64,000 nt of DNA from Deltaproteobacteria bacterium (GCA_016209105.1 JACQWR010000018.1:62001-126000), one strand, 5' to 3'. Counted from the stretch's first letter, positions 26,121 through 35,472 are shown. Numbers and translations: made by a program. Notes: generated from the sequence alone by a model not told the origin.

Positions 26121-26618
26121 ATGGAAAAGAAGAGCATCTTGGCACTATTGATCCTCTGGAGCTTTTTCATAGCAGGATGTACTTCACCGGCGGTAAACGG
26201 GACCTATATCAAAAAAACTCTGCCGGAAAAATCCGCGATATTGATAGACTCGGATAATGTTTTGTCCGATGCCCTTATGGGAGAACTTATCAAAAGAGGT
26301 TATGCGGTTATCACAAAGGATGATGTTAAACGGGCGCTATCGGGTAAAGCGGTTGCCCTGTCAGGGTTGTCCGAACAAAGCGATCCGGTCCAGATCGGAA
26401 AGAGATTGCAGGCCAACGCCGTTATGACGATAAAAATGTTTCCCTTTTCGTGGGAGGAGCATACGGTATATACGGCCATCATCAAGCTCTTCGACACAGA
26501 GCAGGGGAGTCTCATCGGATCGGCAACGTACCAGAACGGTACGGCATGGATCAGTCGGGAACCCTTGCCGAACAGCGCCGAGCGGATTGCAAAGCAGCTA
26601 TTTGAAGGAGCAAATTGA
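26121..26618 (+). CDS. Small lipoprotein of unknown function
   Basis: The 165-residue protein has a signal peptide with lipobox FIAGC (C20). The mature part looks like the CsgG/TolB-like alpha/beta fold of lipoproteins: AILIDSDNVLSDALMGEL, a Lys-rich helix, and AVMTIKMFPFSWEEHTVYTA strands. A GAAGGGAG site precedes ATG 26121. It lies 30 bases before the ferritin-like gene and is probably cotranscribed. I do not recognise a specific family. Confidence 0.7.
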   Translation: MEKKSILALLILWSFFIAGCTSPAVNGTYIKKTLPEKSAILIDSDNVLSDALMGELIKRGYAVITKDDVKRALSGKAVALSGLSEQSDPVQIGKRLQANAVMTIKMFPFSWEEHTVYTAIIKLFDTEQGSLIGSATYQNGTAWISREPLPNSAERIAKQLFEGAN

Positions 26619-26648
26619 CGGTTCAGCAAATTTATCAGGGGGATAACC

Positions 26649-27500
26649 ATGGACAGTAAAGAATTGATCGAGATGTTGAATAGTGATTTCGCAGATGAAC
26701 ACGCCGCCATCATCCGCTATCTGGTCCACGCCTATCAGGAGGGAGAGGATACGCCCATGGGCGCCAGTCTTCTTTCCCGTTCCCGGGAGGAAATGTGGCA
26801 CATGCACTGGCTGGGCATGATCATCGGCCGGTTGGGCGGCGAGCCTAATTTTGTACCGGGACCTTATCCCTTTGATCCCACAAGCCGGGCAACCATGCTG
26901 AAATCCTACATCGATTACGAAGAAAAGCTGATTCCTCATTACCATGGCGAAGCGGGAAAGGTTGATGATCCCCATATCCGCCGGGTTCTTCATAGGGAAG
27001 CCTGGGAGTCGGCGATCCATGCACGGCGTTTTCAGCGGCTGCTGGATAAACTCAGTCCGGAAGCTGCGAAAAGTTTGCCAAAAGGAGGCTATGAACTTCC
27101 TCCTCCCTTCCTGGAAACGCTCCAGGCAGAGTTGAACAGCAAATATAACGAAATGCTTCAGCACCTTCGCCTGTCCTGGCTTTCCCAGAAAGACGCAAGT
27201 AAGGCCTGGGCACTTATGGACCAGTCCATGGAAAAAATGAAGCAGCTGGCCCTTTTCGCAGAGGCGGTCGCTGAGGATGGCTCGGCGCCGCTTATGAAGC
27301 CGGGGAGCATAAATGCGGGTCAAGCGATGGAACTGGTTCTCAGAAAAGCCCTGGGGGATGTACGGGAAGCTCTGGGCCGGCACACCAAACTGCAGGGAGA
27401 TGCGGAGTTTAAGAAACACGCCGGTTTAGTTATGAAGATGGATCTTACGGTTCAGCAGGAGGCCTGGCAGGCTGAAGAAATGGAAGATTGGCTGAAATAA
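26649..27500 (+). CDS. Ferritin-like (diiron) domain protein
   Basis: In this 283-residue helical protein the N-terminal half shows a ferritin-like four-helix pattern with candidate iron ligands E17-H18 (ADEHAAIIRY), E48 with H51 (EEMWH), E91 and E117/E120 with H124. The C-terminal half (about 150-283) is helical and may hold a degenerate second bundle. Ferritin-like diiron proteins store iron or reduce oxygen or peroxide. A GGGGGAT site lies upstream. There is no evidence for a link to pigment synthesis other than location. Confidence 0.7.
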   Translation: MDSKELIEMLNSDFADEHAAIIRYLVHAYQEGEDTPMGASLLSRSREEMWHMHWLGMIIGRLGGEPNFVPGPYPFDPTSRATMLKSYIDYEEKLIPHYHGEAGKVDDPHIRRVLHREAWESAIHARRFQRLLDKLSPEAAKSLPKGGYELPPPFLETLQAELNSKYNEMLQHLRLSWLSQKDASKAWALMDQSMEKMKQLALFAEAVAEDGSAPLMKPGSINAGQAMELVLRKALGDVREALGRHTKLQGDAEFKKHAGLVMKMDLTVQQEAWQAEEMEDWLK

Positions 27501-27591
27501 GGCTGTTCACCCTTCCATACTCCTTGAACACGAAACAAAACGTAACAAAGGAGTCAGTCGGGACTTAATTTGCCGTGTTTGCCATGACGTT

Positions 27592-27705
27592 TTTCGCAGC
27601 TCCCCGCGGCAAGCCGTGGAGAGCTGCGATCCTCACTGAATTGTTGTAACCATTTGCTCGACTATACCATGGCAAGCCGCGGAGAATACGCTCCGTTGCC
27701 GGACA
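27592..27705. repeat. CGCGGCAAGCCGCG hairpin repeats, two copies in tandem
   Basis: Copy one is GCAGCTC..GAGCTGC (27596-27627) enclosing CCGCGG-CAAG-CCGTGG. Copy two, around 27669-27685, is GGCAAGCCGCGGAGAAT. They sit between convergent genes ending at 27500 and 27747 and could act as a bidirectional terminator. The rest of the gap shows nothing recognisable. Confidence 0.6.
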
Positions 27706-27746
27706 TCCGGATGCTGGAATAGGCGCCCCTTCCCTGCCCCTCATTA

Positions 27747-28319
27747 TTAGAAGTTCCGGGAAAACTCCGGATCTTCAAGAATAACGGTAAAGGCAAGATC
27801 AATCAACGCATATGCCCTCTGCTCCAGCGCAATATCGTCTGTCTGCACAGCAGGCCGCACGTTTACCGTATAGTTCTTCTCAAATAGTTGGAACCCGTCC
27901 TTTAAAAGCGTGACCTTATAGCTGAAGACCTGGTCATTCAACGACAGCAAGGCTAAACGAAACTCCGGCACTCCCTTGGGCGGGGCTCCATGCACGTGAA
28001 CTCCCATTCCGACTGAACGGAAGGCCTTGTCGAAACAATCCCAGAAAAAAATGTCCAGCGCTGAAATCTGTGACTTGTATGTTATCCATCTGTCCGGACT
28101 CTGGTAGGCGCCGCTATACGTATTTTCGGCTCTATTGGCAATTCCGGCAAGATAGATGGATTTCCCCTTGTACTTGCTGTATTCGGACGGTTGAAATGAG
28201 GGAGCGTATCTGTCTTGCTTGATCAGCACCTCGATACGTTTGCATGCCTGTAATGGCAAAACAAGGAAGAACAGCAATACAGAAATGACTATGATTCGAA
28301 CATATCTCAAGTTCCTCAT
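27747..28319 (-). CDS. Lipoprotein of unknown function
   Basis: The 190-residue protein has a signal peptide and lipobox PLQAC (C26), followed by an alpha/beta domain of unrecognised family. An ideal AAGGAGGTTGCA ribosome site precedes the ATG. It is single-gene and divergent from the lipoprotein gene at 28720. Function unknown. Confidence 0.65.
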   Translation of the reverse strand: MRNLRYVRIIVISVLLFFLVLPLQACKRIEVLIKQDRYAPSFQPSEYSKYKGKSIYLAGIANRAENTYSGAYQSPDRWITYKSQISALDIFFWDCFDKAFRSVGMGVHVHGAPPKGVPEFRLALLSLNDQVFSYKVTLLKDGFQLFEKNYTVNVRPAVQTDDIALEQRAYALIDLAFTVILEDPEFSRNF

Positions 28320-28370
28320 TGCAACCTCCTTTTGTCTTATTAATTCTGTTTCTCTGACAGGGATAAGCGA

Positions 28371-28481
28371 GTGACCGGGGACGCTCCCGCAATCCCCGCC
28401 TTGCAGGCGGGGTTAAGGGGCGCACTGAAAAAATAAATACTCCGTACCGGGAAGCCCCGCTCTCTGAGCGGGGAACTTCAA
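28371..28481 (+). repeat. Double-hairpin dispersed repeat, copy A
   Basis: GTGACCGGGG is followed by hairpin one (CCCCGCC 28394-28400, GGCGGGG 28406-28412), TTAAGGGGCGC, an AT-rich linker, ACCGGGAAG and hairpin two (CCCCGCTC 28455-28462, GAGCGGGG 28466-28473), ending ACTTCAA. The paired-hairpin design resembles the ends of IS200/IS605-type elements, but no transposase is present. It occupies much of the 400-base gap between divergent genes. Confidence 0.75.
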
Positions 28482-28633
28482 TGTTAAATACTATTCCTTA
28501 AGAATCGAAGATCCTCCGCAGCTTGCCGCCGAGTACGTTAATTTGATATCAAGAAATAATGAAAAATTCAAGATGATCTTCGTCCCCATCTTAACAAAAC
28601 TCGGCTCACAAATTGTAGTGTTCTCAAATCGTA

Positions 28634-28663
28634 TTGACATGCAAGGATATCTTCCTCTATAGT
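28634..28663 (+). promoter_or_regulatory. Promoter of the DUF2846-like lipoprotein gene
   Basis: TTGACA (28634-28639), an 18-base spacer and TATAGT (28658-28663) are close to consensus and lie about 55 bases before ATG 28720. Confidence 0.65.
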
Positions 28664-28719
28664 TCACACACAAAACAGGAGGTTCTTATTAACGCATCAC
28701 CATTTGCAGGGAGGAGAAT

Positions 28720-29268
28720 ATGAAAAGATTAGCTCTCTTGGCGATTTGTATCTTTTTACTCTCAGGCTGTACAACGAGTTACATGGTGAAACGCGACATA
28801 ACACCGGAAATAAAAGCAAAATCCGACGCGGCCACCCTCGTGATCATCAGAGATACGTCGTTCGGCTTTGCCATTGTGTTCTGGAACTACCTGGACGGGA
28901 AGCTGATCGGTGAAACAAAAGGCTCTACCTATTTTGTAACTCAGGTAAAACCGGGACCGCATTATGTTGTGGTGACAACAGAAAACACGGCGGTTGCACA
29001 TTTAGACTTTCAGCAGGGGAAAACGTATTATCTCCGGGAGGGAGTACTCATGGGCTGGTGGCGTGCTCGAACAAGTGGATTTGAACCTTTGACACATCAA
29101 CAGGCTATGGAATCCATGAAGGAGTGTACTTATTGGGAACTCGATGCGAGCAAGATCACTGAAGATATGGATCCAAAATTATACAGGGCTGCGATTGACG
29201 AATATCATGCAGAAGTCAAACAAAACCCCGGAGGATTCAAATCTATTCTTGAATACAAAGGGTATTAG
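28720..29268 (+). CDS. DUF2846-like lipoprotein
   Basis: The 182-residue protein has lipobox LLSGC (C17). It contains a beta-rich domain with ATLVIIRDTSFGFAIVFWNY, an IGETKGSTYF turn and VKPGPHYVVV, the pattern of DUF2846 lipoproteins (nucleophilic or carrier function unknown). A GGGAGGAG site precedes the ATG. Single-gene transcription unit with its own promoter. Confidence 0.7.
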   Translation: MKRLALLAICIFLLSGCTTSYMVKRDITPEIKAKSDAATLVIIRDTSFGFAIVFWNYLDGKLIGETKGSTYFVTQVKPGPHYVVVTTENTAVAHLDFQQGKTYYLREGVLMGWWRARTSGFEPLTHQQAMESMKECTYWELDASKITEDMDPKLYRAAIDEYHAEVKQNPGGFKSILEYKGY

Positions 29269-29313
29269 ATACCTGAGCGGGAAGCTTCTCTTTTTATAAC
29301 CCAACAATTTCCC

Positions 29314-29673
29314 TCAGCGTACTGTCAGCTCTGAAACGAGATCCAGCATGCCCTGAGCGGTGTAGAATAACAGTTCATGGGCCGCGACCTGCTGGTGTTT
29401 GTCCGGTGCTTCATTGAGCACCGGAACAATTTCGATGGCGGTTACCGCCAGCCACTGGCCGTCGTTATATATGCGCACAACGGTTCCCTGCGCGTTCCGT
29501 TCATGAGGGATGGTGTATGAGGTAAGCACCTGCGAAACGAAATCGTTCTTTAGCTTGATTACATGATCCGCCCTCTGTTGCATAGCGCGGATCTTACCAT
29601 ATTCCTGTGCATGAACCAGGGATAGGCACACAAAAAACAGAAACACTGCAAGCAAATAAATACGTATCTTCAT
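29314..29673 (-). CDS. Small exported protein of unknown function
   Basis: A 119-residue protein with a signal peptide (1-22, cleaved after VHA) and a short mixed domain of no recognised family. A strong GGAAGGAAAGGGGG site precedes the ATG at 29673. It lies downstream of the long minus-strand operon (72 bases after plsY) and may be cotranscribed with it. Confidence 0.6.
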   Translation of the reverse strand: MKIRIYLLAVFLFFVCLSLVHAQEYGKIRAMQQRADHVIKLKNDFVSQVLTSYTIPHERNAQGTVVRIYNDGQWLAVTAIEIVPVLNEAPDKHQQVAAHELLFYTAQGMLDLVSELTVR

Positions 29674-29745
29674 GACATCCCCCTTTCCTTCCTATGTTAG
29701 CTGTGCACGTTTTTAATTGACTTTACCGCTCCCGGGATATCTCCC

Positions 29746-30354
29746 CTATCCACGTTTATCAGAATGACTACTGCTGAAAAGGTCCATGATATTTTGTTCG
29801 TGGTTATAGAAGATAAACAGGGCCGTGGCGATTGTCCCCGCCGTTGCCGAGGGATGGTATCCGCATGCGATGATCGTTCCGACCATGAGCACGGCCATCA
29901 TAAAAAAAGAAGCAATAAAAGGAATACGGACAATCCCGTATGCCATCAACCAGACGAGAGCCGAAATCATGGCCGATACGGGTGAGAGCAAAGCGGTAAA
30001 ACCCAGATAGCTTGCCACCCCTTTCCCCCCGCGGAATTGATGGAAACAGGGGAAGTGGTTGCCGAGGACGAGGACAAGTCCAACCCAGGGAACGTACTGT
30101 TTCGGGAGCAAATCCAGCGCGGCCCCTGAAACGACGACAGCCCTGCCTAAATCAAGTAATAGTACTACTCCGGCCCACCACAACCCGGCCTGCCGATAGA
30201 CATTCGTAGCCCCGGCATTCCCGCTGAAATGATACCTCGGATCATCCCTCCCCAGCATACTGAAGAGCAGGATGGGAAAATTAACCGAACCCGCAAGGTA
30301 GGTTGCCGGTAGGAGCATTGCCAGCATCATGACGGTATTCTCCACTACGTGCAT
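29746..30354 (-). CDS. plsY: PlsY-type acyl-phosphate:glycerol-3-phosphate acyltransferase
   Basis: This integral membrane acyltransferase has the family motifs SGNAGATNVYR (motif 1), GNHFPCFHQFRGGKGVA (motif 2) and a helical C-terminal part. It moves an acyl group from acyl-phosphate to glycerol-3-phosphate. ATG 30354 follows the stop of the upstream gene by 25 bases; longer in-frame starts would lie inside that gene. As the last gene of a polyketide-like operon it may make a specialised lipid. Its acyl-phosphate substrate is what a FakA/FakB-type kinase (24242) makes. Confidence 0.82.
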   Translation of the reverse strand: MHVVENTVMMLAMLLPATYLAGSVNFPILLFSMLGRDDPRYHFSGNAGATNVYRQAGLWWAGVVLLLDLGRAVVVSGAALDLLPKQYVPWVGLVLVLGNHFPCFHQFRGGKGVASYLGFTALLSPVSAMISALVWLMAYGIVRIPFIASFFMMAVLMVGTIIACGYHPSATAGTIATALFIFYNHEQNIMDLFSSSHSDKRG

Positions 30355-30379
30355 AATGACCCGTTCGTGCGAAACATTA

Positions 30380-31915
30380 TCATTCCCGTTTAACCAGGGT
30401 AAAAACGTGATCATCCACGGTATCGTGAAAGGCCGCGTATCGTATCCCTTCAACGCTCAGACGACTTTCATTTATTCCTATCTCACTGACCGATACGTGC
30501 TTCCAGGATTCGGCAAGAGACCTGCCCGTTGCCTTGGATACCCCTTCCTTTATGGACCAGACCCGGACCGAGGCCTGAGTAACTCCCAGGGGAGACGCAT
30601 CCGTCAATGTCATTTCCTCCCGTCCCATATAAGCGTGTCGGACCTTCAGAATCCTGTCGGCTATCATTTCCACGTCCACCCCGATCTCCCCATCGCCCGC
30701 AACGGCGACCGCAAAACGGCGATCGTGTGATACGGAACAGTTCATGGGCCCCGTGTTCCCCAAAACAGGACAACAGGGTCGAATTCCATCCGCCATCACC
30801 GTATGGATATCGGCGGCCGGCGTCGCCCTGTCCCCGCCGGACAGTTTCCGTGAAAGATATTTCAAGGCAAGACGCGCACCCAGATAGTTTCTGAGCCTTT
30901 TTGCTCCCATGCGTTCAGAACGCTCACGTTCATCACTCGAAAGGGCATTTATGGCAAAATCCACGACCGTATCATGATCAATGACGGATAAAGCCCTGCA
31001 CTCTCCCCTGATGACGGCAAGTGGATCTGTCCCCTCGCTCCGCACCCATTCGGGGGGCCTGATGCGGCCGCCGGAGATATCCCTCATCAGTACACCTCTG
31101 ATATACTCGCGAAGGCCCGCCGACAAATCATGAATCCATATGTCGAAGGTAAGTGACGAGCCAGTCACCGGAGCAGGCAGGATCCTGCAGAAGTACGTTT
31201 CACCCGGGACAGTCGGATTGACGACGAGGCGTTCCTCAAAGCCCACCGGAAAGGCCACGGTATTATGGAACCGCTGTCCCCAGGCGCAGGCGGCATGGAG
31301 AGCCGCGTCCAGGGGAAAGGTTGAGCCGAGGGGCTCCGACGGCGCCGGATGCTCCGCTGCCTGAACGTGGGCCACCGCGCCGCTTGCAGACAGAAAAATT
31401 TTTCCGGTGATGTTCTGATAAGACGGCCCGAAGGGTACGAGGTCGCTGTACAATTTCCCAGAGGAGACCCCGCAGGAAATCCCCTCCAGGGCCGACGCCA
31501 TATCCATGGGGAGTCCAGAGATACGTTCCCCCGTTTCCGCAAAATCAACGACGGCATGGACCTTCGTTCTCCTGATCGTCGTGCCCCGTATCATGCCCTC
31601 GGTAATAAATTTGGACGAGATGCGGCCACATTCATAGACTTCCAGTTCGTTACAGGCTTCAATGACGCCTGAATCCTCCTCAACAGGCAATAATCGGTCG
31701 AATGAGGCAAAGCGCATGCGTCTGACGTGCACGTCGGAACGATAAGAAAGCGCCGATCCGGCCAGCAACTGAAGGATCTCAACGGCTGGGAAAATGATTT
31801 TCCCGTCAAAATGGTGGTCTTTGAGATAGGGCTGAACAGGGATTGCCAGGGGAAGACGGATCCGTTCCCTCATGCGTGAAGGGTCCACCGTTGAAGAGAC
31901 CGGGGACGGCGTCAT
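30380..31915 (-). CDS. Polyketide-type dehydratase - phosphopantetheinyl transferase fusion
   Basis: A 511-residue bifunctional protein. The N-terminal double-hotdog dehydratase (about 20-290) has the PKS-DH motif H34-x3-G38-x4-P43 and the second catalytic acid at D203 (FPLDAALHAA). The C-terminal domain (about 310-505) is an Sfp-type 4-prime-phosphopantetheinyl transferase with SVSHD (394-398), IGVDVE (411-416) and WSIKEGVSK (453-461). It can both dehydrate chains and activate the three cluster ACPs. Its ATG overlaps the upstream radical-SAM stop by four bases. The fusion is uncommon. Confidence 0.82.
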   Translation of the reverse strand: MTPSPVSSTVDPSRMRERIRLPLAIPVQPYLKDHHFDGKIIFPAVEILQLLAGSALSYRSDVHVRRMRFASFDRLLPVEEDSGVIEACNELEVYECGRISSKFITEGMIRGTTIRRTKVHAVVDFAETGERISGLPMDMASALEGISCGVSSGKLYSDLVPFGPSYQNITGKIFLSASGAVAHVQAAEHPAPSEPLGSTFPLDAALHAACAWGQRFHNTVAFPVGFEERLVVNPTVPGETYFCRILPAPVTGSSLTFDIWIHDLSAGLREYIRGVLMRDISGGRIRPPEWVRSEGTDPLAVIRGECRALSVIDHDTVVDFAINALSSDERERSERMGAKRLRNYLGARLALKYLSRKLSGGDRATPAADIHTVMADGIRPCCPVLGNTGPMNCSVSHDRRFAVAVAGDGEIGVDVEMIADRILKVRHAYMGREEMTLTDASPLGVTQASVRVWSIKEGVSKATGRSLAESWKHVSVSEIGINESRLSVEGIRYAAFHDTVDDHVFTLVKRE

Positions 31916-33456
31916 GGAACCCCTCCGCCGGCTCTGCGACCCGCCTGGTGTTCATTATTGTCGTTCATGAACGCCTGCAGATCATCAAAGTGATTCATCC
32001 TTTCCAAACGATGGATATCTCTCTGATACCGGCCCTCCCATCCGATCTTACGGATCTGCCTGTCTACAAAAAATTTCATGACCGGCTTGACCAGATACAT
32101 CCAAATGGATGTCCATAGCCTGCCCTGCCTCGTCACAAAGGTTGATGGTTTCCACCAGCCCAAAACGGTCTGCCGGGCGTGCCAGAAGGCGTATTGCAAT
32201 TGATCCGCATCCAGATGCCTTGTTTTCACATTCGCCCAGAGGCCGTTATACCGCTCATAATGATCGGTATTCACCACCAGTCCCTCGCTGATCAGATGCT
32301 CTCTGAGTTTTGTCTTGGGAAAGGGTGACAGCATCTGACAGTAGGAGGCGTCCACCTCCAGATCAATTAAGAATTGATAGTTCCGCCTGATGGCCTCTTC
32401 ATCATCATCAGGCAATCCAAAGATCAGGCCGCCGATCACCATAATGCCGTTCCGCTGGCAATTCTCCACGGCACGCCTCGCCTCTTTCACTACGTCAGCC
32501 TTCTCCATAGTCCGGAGATTTTGACTCGATGCATTTTCGATCCCCAGGAAAACGGTGCGGAATCCCGCCTGGGCCATTTTTTCCACCATCGCTTCATTGC
32601 AGGCCATGGAAATGCAGTCGGCCTGTACGACGAGGTGCAGGTTTTTATAGTTTCTCTGTATAATGGCATCGCAAACGTTCATCACCCATTTCGGATTTAA
32701 AACCATATTGTCATCGGTGATAAAGATCAGCTTTGTTTTCCTGTTGAAATAGATATCGTCAAGATCGGCAAGTATGCGCTCAATGGGGTATGTCCGATAC
32801 GAACGGCCGTACATATGATTGATGCTGCAGAAACTACAGTTGCGGGTGCACCCCCGCGAGGTTTCCATGACCTCGATTCTGCTGTACATAAAATGATACC
32901 CGCTCGTTAAACGCCTGCGATCCCGGATGGGCGGTTTTAAACGCGACAAATCGCAGAGCGGGCACTGCTCGTTGTGAACCCACTGCCCGTCCCGCTTGTA
33001 CGAGAGAGACGGTACGGCGTCCAGCCGGTCCGTCCCCGCCAGGGCGTTCACCAGCCGGCGGAAGGCCTCTTCCCCTTCCCCCCTGACAATGAAATCCACG
33101 TTCTGCGATTCAGGGGATGCGGTCATTTCCCGGTGCATCAATGTGGCGTGATAACCGCCGACGGCGATCTTCACCCGGGGAAGGATATGTTTAATGAGTC
33201 CGATCAAGGCCAGGCAGGTGGGATACTGCCATGTCATGGCAGACAGTCCGATCAGGTCGGGCTTGATTTTTTTCAATGTCTTCGTCAGATAGGCGGAGAT
33301 GCTGTTTCGTTTACGCACGAGGTCAATGAGATAGACCTCATGTCCCGCATCGATATTTCCGCCGATACAGGCAATACCGTGATTCGGCATATGGATCGCC
33401 ATTTCGTGGATGATGATGGGCACCACATCCGGCATGGAGATGAGGACAACTTTCAC
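31912..33456 (-). CDS. B12-binding-domain radical SAM protein
   Basis: The 514-residue protein has an N-terminal cobalamin-binding-like domain (about 1-140, with GGYHATLM and RGEGEEAF) and a radical SAM core with CxxxCxxC at C203/C207/C210. It also has a C-terminal helical extension (about 430-514). The layout is that of cobalamin-dependent methylases and cyclases such as BchE/HpnP relatives. Its start overlaps the plsC-like gene and its stop overlaps the dehydratase fusion, so the three are tightly coupled. Substrate unknown, presumably a chain on ACP or a membrane lipid. Confidence 0.85.
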   Translation of the reverse strand: MKVVLISMPDVVPIIIHEMAIHMPNHGIACIGGNIDAGHEVYLIDLVRKRNSISAYLTKTLKKIKPDLIGLSAMTWQYPTCLALIGLIKHILPRVKIAVGGYHATLMHREMTASPESQNVDFIVRGEGEEAFRRLVNALAGTDRLDAVPSLSYKRDGQWVHNEQCPLCDLSRLKPPIRDRRRLTSGYHFMYSRIEVMETSRGCTRNCSFCSINHMYGRSYRTYPIERILADLDDIYFNRKTKLIFITDDNMVLNPKWVMNVCDAIIQRNYKNLHLVVQADCISMACNEAMVEKMAQAGFRTVFLGIENASSQNLRTMEKADVVKEARRAVENCQRNGIMVIGGLIFGLPDDDEEAIRRNYQFLIDLEVDASYCQMLSPFPKTKLREHLISEGLVVNTDHYERYNGLWANVKTRHLDADQLQYAFWHARQTVLGWWKPSTFVTRQGRLWTSIWMYLVKPVMKFFVDRQIRKIGWEGRYQRDIHRLERMNHFDDLQAFMNDNNEHQAGRRAGGGVP

Positions 33457-34217
33457 CGGTTCATGTTCCTTTCCATGAGAGACCGCGCTTCCGTCATGAG
33501 ACCGGACAGTGAAAAAGAATCGCTCTCATAATCCGGCTCAAGGCTTCCGGCCAGTTCCACCTCAATGACATTCCGGGCACCGGTATCAAATAGCGCCTTG
33601 CCGGGCGGATAGAGTTTATCGGTATTGCGAATGATTACGACCTTGATGGGGGCACGGCAGAGCCTGGCGATTCTGAACACCCCTTTGTCAAATGGGCCGA
33701 TCCGGCCGTTGCGGCTTCTCGTCCCCTCGGGGAAGACGAAGAGGTTCCCGCCTGACGACAGATACGCAGTCAGGTTTTTGATCTGATTCATCAGATCCTC
33801 GGTGAACAGCGTGTCCGCCGCGGACGGTATGTAGCCGGACGTCTTCAATATCCAGCCGAAAACGGGAAGTCTGAAGTAGCCGCTGTTGGCGATGGTTTTC
33901 TGTTTTTCAAAGAGCGACACAAAAAGAATGGGATCAAGGAACGAGAGGTGGTTGGCAATAATGATGGAAGAACGAAGCGAGGAAACCTCTTCCGATACAT
34001 GCCATTTCACTCCGGGGACAATGGTTCGCAACACAGAGAAAAAACAGCGGTGGAGCAGACAATTTAATTTCTGGAAGGCCTCTTCACGCCGCGATGAAAA
34101 AAAGAATGCAGAGAGATAGAAGGGGGAAAAGAACAGAAGATATCCCAACAGGTAATACACCCACAGGGTGAGGGTGATGGTAAAATCCAAAATGGGTCTT
34201 ATCAATGCGGAGAACAT
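33453..34217 (-). CDS. PlsC-like 1-acyl-glycerol-3-phosphate acyltransferase family protein
   Basis: The 254-residue membrane-bound protein carries the acyltransferase motif H90-x4-D95 (NHLSFLDP) and FPEGTRSRNG at about 159-168, with hydrophobic helices at 8-42. It would attach an acyl (or aryl-polyene) chain to a lipid head group. It follows a ketosynthase gene by 13 bases. Confidence 0.86.
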   Translation of the reverse strand: MFSALIRPILDFTITLTLWVYYLLGYLLFFSPFYLSAFFFSSRREEAFQKLNCLLHRCFFSVLRTIVPGVKWHVSEEVSSLRSSIIIANHLSFLDPILFVSLFEKQKTIANSGYFRLPVFGWILKTSGYIPSAADTLFTEDLMNQIKNLTAYLSSGGNLFVFPEGTRSRNGRIGPFDKGVFRIARLCRAPIKVVIIRNTDKLYPPGKALFDTGARNVIEVELAGSLEPDYESDSFSLSGLMTEARSLMERNMNR

Positions 34218-34230
34218 GGCTCGACCGTCT

Positions 34231-35472
34231 TCAGTTGTCCTGCCATCGTTTGATGATGAGGCTGGTATTCACGCCGCCGAAGGCAAAATTCTGAACGGCG
34301 GCAATCCGGATCGGATATTCGCCGACCTTCATGACGTGATTGATCATGGCGCACCTCTCGTCAACCTCACTCAAGTTCAGGGTGGGCACGATCACTCCCT
34401 CCCCCATCAGATACAACGCAATGATGGTCTCGATGGCGCCGCACGAGCCCATGGTGTGCCCCATATAGCTTTTTAATCCCACCACACGGGGCCGATTCCC
34501 ATAGACCTCGTAAATAGCCTGCGCTTCAATCACGTCGCCCATCTTGGTTCCCGTGGCGTGAGCGCTGACGAAATCCACCTCATCCGGATGTATGTTTGCG
34601 TCTTTCAATCCCAGTCGAATGGTCTGGGTGATGCCGTGAAGGTTCGGCAGGATCAGGTCTCCGCCGTTGTTGTTGCAGGCAAATCCTATTACCTCGCCGA
34701 GTATCGGCGCGCCCCGCTTGCGGGCAAATTCATACTCCTCCAACATGACGGCGCCCGCCCCCTCGCCCACAACCAGACCGTCTCTCTTCGCGTCGAAGGG
34801 ACGCGGCGTCAGGTGGGGAGTATCATTGAACGCCGTGGAACAGGCGAGCAGATTATCGAACACCGCAACCGTGGTCGTATCATATTCGTCAGCCCCACCG
34901 CACAGCATGGCATCCTGCATTCCGTATTTGACCGTTTCATACCCATACCCGATGGATTGACTGCTGGTCGTACATGCCGTGCACGAGGAAATGACGCGCC
35001 CGGTAATACCGAACATCTTGGTAATATTCACGGCGGTGGTATGAACCATTGACTTCAGGTAATCCACGGCGCCGATGGAAGCGACTCCGGGACGGGATTC
35101 GCCGAAAAACGTCTTGTATATCCCCCGCTGGACGGTGGGACTCCCATGGGTTGAACCGAAGGCGACGCCCAACCGGCCGGAGGTAACAAAGGATTGTTCC
35201 AGGCCGCTTCCCTCAATTACTTCCTTCGCCACCTGGCATGCATAATAGGCGACCGGCCCCATGGTCTTCCGGTGTTGACGCTTAAAATCGTAGGCAATGG
35301 GATAATCAACGGCGCCGAAAACTTTGGAGTGTATGTAGGGAGATAAGAGGCCGTCCTCCTTCAAACCCTTGACCCCGGAAATTCCGTTCATCAGATTGTG
35401 AAAAATCTCCGCTTTGGAGCGGCCGATAGGGGTAATGGCGGAACATCCGGTTATGACGACTCTTCTTTCCAT
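34231..35472 (-). CDS. Beta-ketoacyl-ACP synthase (KS), FabF-like
   Basis: A complete KS of 413 residues from ATG 35472; an upstream extension to 35625 overlaps the ACP gene and is rejected. Catalytic C167 lies in SSCTACTTSS, with the HATGT and GHTMG motifs carrying the two His. It extends the chain with malonyl-ACP. One of four KS proteins in the cluster; its active-site context TACTT differs from the others, suggesting a separate chain-length or starter role. Confidence 0.9.
   Translation of the reverse strand: MERRVVITGCSAITPIGRSKAEIFHNLMNGISGVKGLKEDGLLSPYIHSKVFGAVDYPIAYDFKRQHRKTMGPVAYYACQVAKEVIEGSGLEQSFVTSGRLGVAFGSTHGSPTVQRGIYKTFFGESRPGVASIGAVDYLKSMVHTTAVNITKMFGITGRVISSCTACTTSSQSIGYGYETVKYGMQDAMLCGGADEYDTTTVAVFDNLLACSTAFNDTPHLTPRPFDAKRDGLVVGEGAGAVMLEEYEFARKRGAPILGEVIGFACNNNGGDLILPNLHGITQTIRLGLKDANIHPDEVDFVSAHATGTKMGDVIEAQAIYEVYGNRPRVVGLKSYMGHTMGSCGAIETIIALYLMGEGVIVPTLNLSEVDERCAMINHVMKVGEYPIRIAAVQNFAFGGVNTSLIIKRWQDN

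Noticed and set aside
27592-27705. CRISPR-like tandem repeats
   Set aside because: Only two diverged copies with no regular spacers; they belong to a dispersed hairpin family.
28491-28673. Possible 60-residue gene on the minus strand in the 28.3-28.7 kb gap
   Set aside because: No ribosome site and no conserved features; it overlaps the promoter of the gene at 28720.
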